Shown here piece by piece: positions 35,800 to 44,178 of a DNA stretch of 64,000 nt (position 1 is the stretch's first letter; each line of letters starts with the position of its first letter). Location: NCBI GenBank assembly GCA_007748055.1, contig CP036279.1:3286001-3350000 (forward strand), in the 5' to 3' direction. Below the pieces are notes generated by a model. It made no database searches, was not told the DNA's origin, and saw only the letters and a list, made by a program, of their open reading frames with translations. Origin of the DNA: Kolteria novifilia. GTDB taxonomy: Bacteria; Planctomycetota; Planctomycetia; Kolteriales; Kolteriaceae. A program made the position numbers and the translations under genes.

Positions 35800-37286
35800 G
35801 AGGCCTGCCCTCCCAGCAAGACGCCGTAGGAAGCGACGTCGGTCGTCGGGACATGCACTCGCGCAAGGTGCGGTCGGCCATCCAACGAGAAGACGGTGAC
35901 CGGCTCGTCGGCGCGATGCTCGAGGATCGTGCGGATGCTCTCGGCATCGGTGACGTCAATCGCGAGCGCCTGCTCGACCGCGGCCGTCAGTTCCTCGAGC
36001 GGGAACTTCTCCAGCAAGCGAAGCACGCGGATGTAGGGCCTGGTTCCATGGCGGTCGTCCTCGGCCTCCAAACGGCGTCGCAACAAGGCGAAGCAGTCGG
36101 GCAACGACCACTCCTCCAAGGGGCGGGCGACATCGAACCCGCCCGGCTTGCGTTCGAGCAAGGCGAGGTAGTGGACCGGGTCATAGCAGGTCTTTTCCCG
36201 CTCCCAGCAGCGCGCATGCCGGGCCACCAAGCGGTCCTCGAAGATCAGTCGTACCTCCAGGACGGTGGCGACGATCGTCACGCGGCGATGGGCGTAGGCC
36301 ACCGGCACCGAGTAGTCGTTGCGATCGAAACGAACGAGTGACTCACTGCTGGCACTTGCCTGGACCAGTCGCCTCGCCTCGAAGCGTTGCTTCGGCAGGG
36401 GCAGGAAAGCGGCACGATCATCGAGGAGCAGGTCGCGCTTGCAGGAGGACTTGCCGCGCGTGCGGCGCTCCAGGTCTTTCTCGCAAGAGACCAGTAGCCG
36501 TTCGTTGAGTACTGCCAATGAGATGACATCGGGGACCGGGACCAGGAAGTTCCGCCGGGCGAAGCCGAGCAGTCGCTCGACGTGCCCCTTCTCGTTCGCG
36601 CGTCTGACCAGGCAGAAATGCTCTTGGAAGAGATAGTGACTACGAAGCCGAAGAAACTCCTTGGTCAGCATCCGCTCACGGCCGGGAAAGACCTTCGTCA
36701 CCGCGATCGCCGAGTTGTCGTAGCTGATCCGTTTGGGCACGCCGCCGAGGAAGGAGAACGCCCGGGCATGACCTTCGTGGAAGGTCTCGGTGCATTCGCG
36801 CGGGAAGACCTGGATGAAAATCGCCCCCGAGTAAGGCAGCGTCATGACGAACAGCGCGACCTTCGTCGGTTCGCCCGCCAAACGGACCGTCGCTTCGCCG
36901 AAGTCGACTTGGGCCTCGCCCGGCGGATGCGAAAGCGGCACGAAGACTTCCCGCCGCGATTGCCTCCAGGCACGCACGGCGTCCTTGACGATCGTCTCCC
37001 CACCGTCGTAGCCGTGCTCGTCGCGTAGCCGCTCGACGATCCGCTTGGCGGTGTGACGTTGCTTGGGCGGCTGCTTGCCGTCCTCCTCCAGGATCCGATG
37101 GATGATCGGCAAGAATGGTTCGAGCTTGGGCCTCTTGCGAGGCCGGGACAACCGATAGCCAGGCGGCTCGGCGTGAGCCAGGATCTTCGTCAACGTGTGC
37201 CAACCGAGGTCGTACTCGCGGCACGCTCCTCGCTTGCTCAACTCGCCGGTCAAGACCCGCCGGCGCACTTCCGTCCACCACTCCAT
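35796..37286 (-). CDS. istA: IS21 IstA transposase
   Basis: The 496-residue DDE integrase-type transposase starts MEWWTEVRRRVLTGELSKRG with a helix-turn-helix (EYDLGWHTLTKILAH), followed by the rve core with EAQVDFGEATVRLAGEPTKV (first Asp), PKRISYDNSAIAVTKVFPGR (second Asp) and ANEKGHVERLLGFARRNFLV (Glu). The longer upstream reading to 37355 runs into the terminal repeat zone, so I preferred 37286. The gene is intact. Confidence 0.92.
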   Translation of the reverse strand: MEWWTEVRRRVLTGELSKRGACREYDLGWHTLTKILAHAEPPGYRLSRPRKRPKLEPFLPIIHRILEEDGKQPPKQRHTAKRIVERLRDEHGYDGGETIVKDAVRAWRQSRREVFVPLSHPPGEAQVDFGEATVRLAGEPTKVALFVMTLPYSGAIFIQVFPRECTETFHEGHARAFSFLGGVPKRISYDNSAIAVTKVFPGRERMLTKEFLRLRSHYLFQEHFCLVRRANEKGHVERLLGFARRNFLVPVPDVISLAVLNERLLVSCEKDLERRTRGKSSCKRDLLLDDRAAFLPLPKQRFEARRLVQASASSESLVRFDRNDYSVPVAYAHRRVTIVATVLEVRLIFEDRLVARHARCWEREKTCYDPVHYLALLERKPGGFDVARPLEEWSLPDCFALLRRRLEAEDDRHGTRPYIRVLRLLEKFPLEELTAAVEQALAIDVTDAESIRTILEHRADEPVTVFSLDGRPHLARVHVPTTDVASYGVLLGGQAS

Positions 37287-37439
37287 GTCGGTTCGCACTC
37301 CTCCGCCTCCTTGCGAACTTCGGAACGATCGGGACCAAAGCCCCCATCTTCCCAAATCGCAACAAGACGTGAATGAGCGCCGCCATTTTCAACCGCCGCG
37401 ACACACCCCCAGCGCCGCCATTTTCAACCGCCGTCAACA

Positions 37440-37969
37440 GAACGCCTCCCGCCTGGACACCCGGCGATCGCCGCAGGGTCTTCGGCTACCTGAAACCCTT
37501 CGCGTCGCTCCCCACGCTCCTGGAACTCCTCAACAAGCTCGAGCTTCCGACCGTCATCCATCCCGACGGCATTGCCTCCTCGATCCAGCAGAAGTACGCC
37601 TCGCGAACGCTCCACTTCCAGCAAGAGCGCGTCGACATCGCCCAAGCCCGACGCGATTGCCACTTCGCGATCCTCAACGCGAATCACGCGACGATGGCCG
37701 CGTTTGTCCTTGGCGGCAAACCGGTCCTCAACTTCCCTCTGAGCCTCGAACAAGAGATGTGCGCCACCCCCATCGTCGAGCGGGGAGCCGGCCTCGTCGT
37801 CTCGGGGACCGAACCGAACGACATCTTCCGCAAGATGGAGATGATCCTCGGCTCCGACGAGTACACCGCGGGCGCCCAGCGCATCGCCGAGAAGTACCGC
37901 GACTGGGACTACGAAGCTTCCGGTGCCGGCCTAGCCGACCACCTCGTTTCCCTAGTCACCGATCGCTGA
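37440..37969 (+). pseudogene. GT1-like glycosyltransferase paralogue, C-terminal half, cut by IS21
   Basis: From the IS21 end the plus-strand frame reads TPPAWTPGDRRRVFGYLKPF and continues to LADHLVSLVTDR. It is nearly identical over its length to the 3' portion of the gene at 6469-10607 (GAPPACPPGDRPRVFGYLK there), so about 220 N-terminal codons are missing. It shows what the interrupted locus looked like across the IS66 site (HFQQERVDIAQ). The stop overlaps the 3' end of the convergent sulfotransferase by 18 bases. Confidence 0.85.
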
Positions 37970-38686
37970 GGGTGACTCCTCGAAGAAGGACGCCCACTTG
38001 GTGCCTTGAAACGCTCGCTTCAGCTCCGCGTAGTTCGCGATCGCTTCGGAGAGGAGCCGCCTTTCAATCTTCTGCGTCACCGGCGTGATCGGTACTATCC
38101 GCACCCCAAGGTACTCTTGGACCTTGGCCAGCGTCCCCGGCACATCGGCGTTCATCTCCTCGTAGACGACATCCATCGACTCGTGCTTCTCGAAGTACTC
38201 GTCGACAAGCCCGATCTGACGCTCGACGAACTGGAAGCTCTCCAGGCATTGACGCTTGTCGAGGGTCACCGGCGGCAGCAGTGGGATTCGTGTTCCCTTC
38301 TCGGCCAGCCAGCGATTGGTGCGAAGGGCGTTGACCTCGGAAAGCAGTCGTGCGAGGAGGTTGGTCCGCTTGAGGTGGATGAGCTTGATCCCCGTATCCG
38401 CGCGGAGCAGCCTCCAAACGGACTGCCACCAGGGGTTATATACCGGCTGCTCATATTGGATCTTGAAGCCGACCGCCTGCATCTCCGCCGGGAACGGCGT
38501 GAAGAGATGCTCGTCGAGCACGATCCGAGCGTCGGTGTCGTGTGGAAAGGTCTGCGGATTGCGGTCGTGAAATGGTTCGTGATGGCAGACGACATTGGGG
38601 TGACTCTTCAGAGCCGTTCGCAGCAAGTGCCAGCCCGTTCGGCTGTGACCGACAACGACGAAACGCTGATAGGGAGTTGTCGTCAT
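37952..38686 (-). CDS. Sulfotransferase, paralogue 1
   Basis: The 244-residue protein has a PAPS-binding P-loop-like start (QRFVVVGHSRTGWHLLRTAL) followed by KSHPNVVCHHEPF, and a second 3'-phosphate motif region IKLIHLKRTNLLARLLSEVN, the layout of bacterial Stf0-like sulfotransferases. It would move sulfate from PAPS to a glycan or lipid in the cytoplasm. Its ATG overlaps the stop of paralogue 2 (ATGA). It converges with the glycosyltransferase fragment, and a C-terminal remnant of a third homologue lies at 10611-10776. The substrate is unknown. Confidence 0.75.
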   Translation of the reverse strand: MTTTPYQRFVVVGHSRTGWHLLRTALKSHPNVVCHHEPFHDRNPQTFPHDTDARIVLDEHLFTPFPAEMQAVGFKIQYEQPVYNPWWQSVWRLLRADTGIKLIHLKRTNLLARLLSEVNALRTNRWLAEKGTRIPLLPPVTLDKRQCLESFQFVERQIGLVDEYFEKHESMDVVYEEMNADVPGTLAKVQEYLGVRIVPITPVTQKIERRLLSEAIANYAELKRAFQGTKWASFFEESPSAIGD

Positions 38687-39414
38687 GTGGTCGACTGCTC
38701 CTCGAAGAAGCTTGACCAGGGAGACCCCTGGAGGGAGCGATTCAGACCGGCGTAGTTCGCGATCGATTCAGGCAATGGCCGCTGAGCGATCTTCCGCGAC
38801 CAGGGCCGGAGAGTTGTCGGAGCGACGCCGAGGAACTCCTGGATCGCGTTCATCTTCCCTTGGAAGTCGGCACAGACATCTTCGTAAATGACATCCATCA
38901 CCGCGTGATCGCCGAAGAATTCCGCGAGGAGGTCTTGTTGCCGAGTGACGAGATGGAAGTTGTGCAGGCACTGTTCCCTCGTCAGCACGAGCGGCGTCGG
39001 TTTGGGTGGCGCCATCCCCTTTGGCACGACCCAGGTCATGGTTCGTTCCGCGTTGATCTCCGAGAGCAACCGAGCGAGGAGGTTGCGCCGCCGGACGTGC
39101 AGGATCTTGATCTCCCTGTCCGCACGGACGAGATCCCACACCGACCTCCACCAGAGATTGAAGCTCGGCTGGTTGACCTGGACCTTGAAGCCGACCGCTT
39201 GAATCTCCTCCTGGAACGGCGTGAAGAGATGCTCGTCGACGACGACTGCGGCCTCAGTGTTGTACGCGTAGGGTTTGGGGTACTTATCCCGGAACGGCTC
39301 ATCATGACAGACGATCGCCGGATGCTCCCCCAAGCTCGTGCGCAGCATGTTCCACCCCGCCCGACTCGGTCCGACGGCGACGAAACGTTGATAGGGCCGC
39401 GGAGTCAGGGACAT
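38683..39414 (-). CDS. Sulfotransferase, paralogue 2
   Basis: The 243-residue protein shares the family core with its neighbour: QRFVAVGPSRAGWNMLRTSL, VVDEHLFTPFQEEIQAVGFK, NLWWRSVWDLVRADREIKIL and HVRRRNLLARLLSEINAERT. The 5' phosphosulfate loop has Pro for His (GPSRAGW versus GHSRTGW). It is translationally coupled to paralogue 1 and downstream of a methyltransferase gene (56 bases apart). Together they form a small decoration operon. Confidence 0.75.
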   Translation of the reverse strand: MSLTPRPYQRFVAVGPSRAGWNMLRTSLGEHPAIVCHDEPFRDKYPKPYAYNTEAAVVVDEHLFTPFQEEIQAVGFKVQVNQPSFNLWWRSVWDLVRADREIKILHVRRRNLLARLLSEINAERTMTWVVPKGMAPPKPTPLVLTREQCLHNFHLVTRQQDLLAEFFGDHAVMDVIYEDVCADFQGKMNAIQEFLGVAPTTLRPWSRKIAQRPLPESIANYAGLNRSLQGSPWSSFFEEQSTT

Positions 39415-39470
39415 TGGTTGATACAGTTCTCGTTGGGGTTAATGCTTTGCCAGAGGATTGTTCATCGAGT

Positions 39471-40184
39471 TCAAGACGAAGAGGCGGGGTGCTCAAGCAA
39501 CCACTTCTCCCTGTTGGTCAGAAGCTTCAGGCCTTTCTCGTTGGCGAAGCGGTTGACGGCGTTGACGACCCCTCGGTACTGAGTGGTGTAGTCGTCACCC
39601 ATCATGACGCCCCCCGGAGCCAACAGTTCCCAGTAGATCGCCAGATCGGTGGCGACGTCCTGCTCATTGTGCGATCCATCGACATAGACAAAGTCGGCCG
39701 TCGCCCGCTCTCGACGCAGGGCTCGACCGGTGACAACGGAAGTCATCGGAATGGGCAGTAGGGTCTCTTGCAGCTTGGAATGGATGACGTTCGCCAGAAA
39801 CTGCGGATAGATCGACGGCATTCCATGGGTTCGTTTGAGGAGGCGACGATAGTGCTCCATTCGCATGAGGGGAAGATTGCCAAGCCAGGTGTCGACGCAG
39901 ACAATCGTTCCCGCGATGCTGTGCTTTCTTAGGAGCTTGCCCATGTGGATGGCTGAAGCTCCGTACCACGTCCCGATCTCGATGATCACTTCGGGGCGCC
40001 GGTTGGCGATGACCTGTTCGAAGAGAGGGTGCGTCGAATGCCAACCATGGAGATCGAGGTTGAATTGGCTGGCGTCGAAACCGGCGTATGGATTGGTCTC
40101 GACCCCCATCTCTGCGAGGACCTGGCGAATCGGACGGCGCTTTGGCACGTTTGTCTGGGCGATTCCCATCGGCTCCGGGTACAT
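39471..40184 (-). CDS. Class I SAM-dependent methyltransferase (CmcI/cephalosporin hydroxylase-like)
   Basis: The 237-residue protein has the SAM motif I EVIIEIGTWYGASAIHMGKL, a motif II acidic residue in VCVDTWLGNLPLMRMEHYRR, and the block DFVYVDGSHNEQDVATDLAI followed by LLAPGGVMMGDDY, the pattern of Methyltransf_24 and CmcI-like enzymes. AAGGAGT lies six bases before the ATG. It is the first gene of the methyltransferase-sulfotransferase-sulfotransferase operon. The substrate is unknown; a sugar hydroxyl is plausible from the neighbours. Confidence 0.75.
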   Translation of the reverse strand: MYPEPMGIAQTNVPKRRPIRQVLAEMGVETNPYAGFDASQFNLDLHGWHSTHPLFEQVIANRRPEVIIEIGTWYGASAIHMGKLLRKHSIAGTIVCVDTWLGNLPLMRMEHYRRLLKRTHGMPSIYPQFLANVIHSKLQETLLPIPMTSVVTGRALRRERATADFVYVDGSHNEQDVATDLAIYWELLAPGGVMMGDDYTTQYRGVVNAVNRFANEKGLKLLTNREKWLLEHPASSS

Positions 40185-40891
40185 CGGTGACTCCTTGGCA
40201 ATCTCCGTTCGGCGATCCCTCGGGTCCCGCCTTCGACGACGTCAACAGACCATCTCCACACAACATGATGCGCCCCATGGCCCATGCCATGGTAACTGAT
40301 TCTTCAGACTGAGCGTGGAGTTCTTCCGAGGTTTCGTGGTGATGTTGCAAGAGCTATCTCGTCACGTACGGCGACGAGCTCGAACGAGCCGTTGGGACAC
40401 CGTCGCGACGAGAAACTACCGAGAGGAGAGTGCCAAGCGTCGTCGCGAGTCAGGTCGTCCGACAAGGAGCGTGATCATCATGAGCTCCGTCAGGTCGGCA
40501 AGCATTTGCCCACGATCCTCGACGACAACGCCACCAAGGTTTCGTGCGCGCTCGCGGACGCAAATGGTCATGATCCGTTGATGGGAGAGGTGGTGGCGTA
40601 ACGTTCTTGTGTAGAATGATTTAGGGAGAAAGCGGGGCGATGGTATTGCGCCCGATCGCTTCGGAGACACGGAGTCTAGCATACTCGAAGCGTTCGGCAT
40701 CACCGCCTCAGCTAAATTCTCGCCCAAAACGTGGCAAGATACTTGGGGGCCGATTAGCTCTTGGGCACATCGAGTAGCCGAGAGTTCTATTCGCGAAACA
40801 GACTGAGATCGTTCGGTCGTTTGCCCTCCCCGTCGCGGAGTAGCCTCGATCGCCCGACCCTCGACATCGTTGTGTCCACCGGGAGTGATCA
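40185..40891. other. Gap without a clear gene between the decoration operon and the split gene
   Basis: The 707 bases contain one plausible remnant. A plus-strand frame to the TAA at 40601 reads ERDHHELRQVGKHLPTILDD and ends MGEVVA. It has no ribosome site or recognised family. I see no palindrome or repeat in the rest; the promoter of the methyltransferase gene should lie in the left part. Confidence 0.4.
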
Positions 40892-41083
40892 ATGAGGTAT
40901 GAAGACCTTGTACGCCAATGGACGAACAGTTCGGATCCCAGCCTTCAGCAGGAAACGTCCGCTCAACACGGGCCTCCCCTGGAAGTGCAAACGAAGGGGT
41001 TGTTCACGCCAGCTCCGTTTCTCCAGAATCAGGCGGTTCCTGCGAAGTACCGAAACCATCCGCTCGTGAAGGGAAAGTTCTTC
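40892..41083 (+). pseudogene. Unknown gene, 5' part, split by ISL3 copy 2
   Basis: The frame starts MRYEDLVRQWTNSSDPSLQQ (GGGAGTGATCA upstream) and runs 64 codons to KGKFF at the ISL3 end. Removing ISL3 and one copy of the target AGTTCTTC joins it in frame to YTIPEELLDKICKPVLRESP at 42666, giving a 391-residue protein. It has no recognised domain in this part. Confidence 0.8.
41076..41083. repeat. Target-site duplication of ISL3 copy 2 (left)
   Basis: AGTTCTTC directly before the element is repeated exactly at 42658-42665. Eight bases is the known length for ISL3. Confidence 0.95.
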
Positions 41084-42657
41084 GGCTCTATTGCCAAATC
41101 TGTGGGTGGTGAGTGTATTCTCCGTTCCGCTTGGTAGTGGAGGTTACCGCCGTATGCCAAGGGCCGCGTCCGGCTGCTGCTTTGCCTGGTCTTCTCGCTT
41201 CGCTCGCCCTGCATCCTCGCCATCGTGGCTCGGCTTCGGTCGCCCGGCAAAGACTCCTCCTTGGCCGTTGGCGGGGAGGATGTTCCACTGGTCAAGCGGA
41301 AAGGAGAGAAGTCGGCAGGAGGCCAAAAAAGAGCATCCCGCTCTCGAGGGGCGCATGATGGAGTTTGCAAGGACTTCTTCAAACGCCAGCCGCGAGAGAC
41401 GGGATGCGACTTCAGGTTATCCTCAACGCCTTGGAGCGTCACGGGAGTTTCGTCTACGAATCGGCGGCTTGGGCCGATTCGTCGAAAGAGGGACTGCTGG
41501 TTCGGGTTCGCCCACGGCGTCGCAGCCGGCCGATCTGTTCGGGTTGCGGGAATCGTGGCGGCACGTACGACCACTTGCCGGAACGCCGTTTTCAGCACGT
41601 GCCGTTGTGGGGCCTGGCGGTCTGGTTCGTCTACGCGGCGCGGCGGGTCGCATGCCCTGCTTGCGGGGTGAAGGTGGAACGCATTCCCTGGGCGTCGGGC
41701 AAGGAGCGAACGACGTCGAGCTTCCAATGGTTCCTGGCCCGTTGGGCCAAACGCTTGAGCTGGCGTGAGACCGCCGAGATCTTCGGCACGAGTTGGCACA
41801 CCGTCTTTCGTGCGGTGAAAATGGCGGTTTGCTGGGGAATCCGCCATCGCGAGCTGGAAGGGATCGAGGCGATCGGCATCGACGAGGTCGCCTACCGCAA
41901 GGGGCATCAGTACTTCACCCTGGTCTATCAGATCGACCGCGGATCGCGTCGTCTGCTTTGGGTCGGGCAAGACCGGACCAAGGAGACGCTCGGTCGTTTC
42001 TTTCGCTTCTTCGGCAGGCGGCGAACCGAGCGGCTGAAGTACATCTGCAGCGACATGTGGAAAGCCTACCTGTCGGTCATCGCTCGCGAGGCCAATGGGG
42101 CCCTGCACATTCTCGACCGCTTCCACATCATGCAGTTGTTCAACAAGGCGATCGACAAGGTGCGGGCCCAGGAGGCACGCGAACTCAAACGCAAGGGCTT
42201 CGAGGTGCTCAAGCGGACGCGTTGGCTGCTGCTCAAGCGTCGCGGCAACCTCAAACGCAAGGAGGTCCTTCGTCTCAACGAGTTGTTGACGCACAACCTC
42301 AGGACGGTCAAGTGCTACCTGATGAAGGAAGACTTCCAGCGGCTTTGGGACTACAAGGCTCCCTGGCGGATCGGATCCTTCTTCCAGGAGTGGCTCGATC
42401 GGGCCTTGAGCACACGGATCGAACCGATGCGCAACCTGGCACGAACCCTCGAGCGTCACGCCGAGCAGATCTTCAATTGGTTCGAGGCAAAAGGAGAGAT
42501 TTCCGCGGGCGCCGTCGAGGGAATGAATCTGAAGGTCAAATTGACGACCCGCCGATCCTACGGCTTTCGCGACCCCAGCACCCTCAAATACGCTCTCTAT
42601 CACAATCTCGGCAACCTCCCCGAGCCACCATCGACCCACAAATTCTGAAGACGAGGC
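41084..42657 (+). mobile_element. ISL3-family insertion sequence, copy 2
   Basis: The 1574-bp element is the reverse complement of copy 1 with few differences. It has imperfect 24-bp inverted ends (GGCTCTATTGCCAAATC on the left, complement of GCCTCGTCTTCAGAAT on the right) and a perfect 8-bp target duplication. It interrupts a coding gene and is the reference for the element's boundaries. Confidence 0.95.
41404..42648 (+). CDS. ISL3-family transposase (copy 2)
   Basis: The 414-residue transposase starts MRLQVILNALERHGSFVYES and has the zinc-finger cysteines CSGCGN and CPACG, the DDE core IGIDEVAYRKGHQYFTLVYQ and CSDMWKAY, and the C-terminal SAGAVEGMN block. Compared with copy 1 it has a handful of substitutions (for example CPACG for CPVCG, RETAEIFG for RETAAIFG). 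A GAGAGACGGG sequence lies before the ATG. It looks functional. Confidence 0.92.
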   Translation: MRLQVILNALERHGSFVYESAAWADSSKEGLLVRVRPRRRSRPICSGCGNRGGTYDHLPERRFQHVPLWGLAVWFVYAARRVACPACGVKVERIPWASGKERTTSSFQWFLARWAKRLSWRETAEIFGTSWHTVFRAVKMAVCWGIRHRELEGIEAIGIDEVAYRKGHQYFTLVYQIDRGSRRLLWVGQDRTKETLGRFFRFFGRRRTERLKYICSDMWKAYLSVIAREANGALHILDRFHIMQLFNKAIDKVRAQEARELKRKGFEVLKRTRWLLLKRRGNLKRKEVLRLNELLTHNLRTVKCYLMKEDFQRLWDYKAPWRIGSFFQEWLDRALSTRIEPMRNLARTLERHAEQIFNWFEAKGEISAGAVEGMNLKVKLTTRRSYGFRDPSTLKYALYHNLGNLPEPPSTHKF

Positions 42658-42665
42658 AGTTCTTC

Positions 42666-43649
42666 TACACCATTCCCGAGGAACTACTGGACAAGATCTG
42701 CAAGCCTGTACTCCGTGAATCACCCGAGTCAACCAAAGAGCTGTTCGACATGGAGTTGGTCCTGTCCCGACACTCCGGAGATCACGGTTCGCGACTCGGG
42801 TTTTGGAACGGCGTGCCAATCGACTGCGGGCTCTTCAACACGGGACTAATGGAAGCGAAGGATCTCGTTGAGTTCAAAGAACTCGGTGAGGAGGAAGCAC
42901 GCGAGATTTGCGCGACGGCAAACAAGAGCTTGTCGTGGTTCCACGAAGTCGGCTGCGGGTACGCCGGCTGGCTGATGACGAACTCGGAGTTCTGCGGTGA
43001 ACTTGCCGATCTTCGATCGAATCTCCGTGAACCAATGCACCGCTGGGGAACGGCGATGGTCGGTGTACCGATCCCTTCGGGGCAATCAGCGGGAGCCTCG
43101 GACCCGTCCATGGAAGAAGGCTGGGCGGAGTACGACTCGTCGGTGCTCGAATTCTGTGTCAAATGGCGGCTCCAAGGGATTGCGGGTCCTGATGTCCCAG
43201 TTCCCATGCTCCCGATGATGTGCGGTCAGTTTCCGCTTTCGATCGTCACCCAGCTCATGCGTGCCGGTGGTTTGTTCAATTGGCCCGATACCTTTCCGGT
43301 GCCCGCCCGCGATGAACTTCGCGATCTCCTGGTAGCCTCTCTTCAAGCCGTTAGTCCAGGCGAACATCTTGAGGGATGGCAAAGGATCATTGATGCCAGC
43401 AACAAGGCGAAGAATCAGATCGGGAGCTTTGAACGTCGCTTCCGTCTCATTCACTTCTGGCGAGTGCTCAGGGAGCGCCATCCCGGTGCCTTCAAGAGGC
43501 GTGTGAACCTGGCCGAACGTGCCTTCGCAGAGTACCTCGGTGTTGACGAGAGCACGGTTCACTCGGATCGCCAAACGATCGCCAAAGCTCTTGGCAAGGA
43601 CTGGGATTTGCCCAGCAGTGCCGAGCAGAACGGAACGCGTTCGGCGTGA
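42666..43649 (+). pseudogene. Unknown gene, 3' part, split by ISL3 copy 2
   Basis: This 327-residue remainder continues the gene begun at 40892. It starts YTIPEELLDKICKPVLRESP and ends EQNGTRSA. Near the C-terminus AERAFAEYLGVDESTVHSDR followed by QTIAKALGKDW looks like a short helix-turn-helix or sigma-like segment. The rest holds no domain I can name. A run-on frame joins it to the ISL3 antisense-phase sequence upstream, but that is not a real fusion. The intact gene could have been a cargo gene of the element served by the nearby integrase. Confidence 0.8.
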
Positions 43650-43877
43650 CTTGCAAATGCACTGAATTCCCAATCGTCAAGACGAATCAAGTCCACATCT
43701 CCATGACTTGAATCTCCAGCTCGTCGAACGAACTCCTTCCAAAACTGCGAAAGCGTGTCCAGACGCTGTCTCTTCATTACCCATGCCCTAACGGGTAAAC
43801 AGAGACATGCGCTCGCCGCACGCATGGCTGCGGTGTTCACCGCGACTCTTCCGTCGTGAGGAAATTGAATCGGCAGA

Positions 43878-44162
43878 ATGATGGCCAAATCCAAGGACAG
43901 GACGTCCTATCTCACTGCCAAGGAACTTGCCAGACTGTCCGGCTTCTCCGTAGCGACGATCTGGCGGCTGAAGCGGGACGAGAAGATCCCATTCGTTCAG
44001 CCCGGTGGCAAGCACGGCAAGGTCGTTTTCCCCGAGGACGCTCTCGAACGAGCGAATCCCTCAACCAATCCAATCGCTCCGGTCCTCAACGACAAATCCG
44101 ACGAACCGCTTCCTGGCCGGCGTCCGGATTGGATGTCGTCGGACGGGGAGGAAGCACACTGA
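43878..44162 (+). CDS. Excisionase-like helix-turn-helix protein
   Basis: The 94-residue protein has a MerR/excisionase-type helix-turn-helix: SYLTAKELARLSGFSVATIW followed by RLKRDEKIPFVQPGGKHG and KVVFPEDALERA, the pattern of HTH_17 DNA-binding modules. A second ATG three bases on is equally possible. It lies 16 bases before the integrase gene. Pairing with a tyrosine recombinase suggests a role in directing excision, an inference from family and position. Confidence 0.7.
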   Translation: MMAKSKDRTSYLTAKELARLSGFSVATIWRLKRDEKIPFVQPGGKHGKVVFPEDALERANPSTNPIAPVLNDKSDEPLPGRRPDWMSSDGEEAH

Positions 44163-44178
44163 CAACAGGAGTCTCTCC

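Larger units (their letters stand above)
34923..37439 (-). mobile_element. IS21-family element (istA-istB)
   Basis: The 2517-bp element is bounded by TGTTGACGGCGGTTGAAAAT (34923) and its complement (ending 37439), followed on the inside by GGCGGCGCTGGG or GGTGGCGCTGGG. Further copies of GGTTGAAAATGGCGGCGCT lie just inside both ends, the multiple terminal repeats characteristic of IS21. The flanks do not show a 4-8 bp duplication, and they belong to unrelated genes, so one side has been rearranged. Confidence 0.92.

Noticed and set aside
34923-37440. Target duplication of IS21
   Set aside because: The flanks GCGTT and GAACGC are not direct repeats.
40392-40601. Small protein of 69 residues
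   Set aside because: No ribosome site or recognisable family. Only its C-terminal half looks protein-like, so it is noted as a possible remnant in the gap entry.
41793-43649. 618-codon frame combining ISL3 sequence and the following gene
   Set aside because: Its first 291 codons are an out-of-phase reading of the ISL3 transposase. The true gene is the ISL3-split one (40892-41083 plus 42666-43649).
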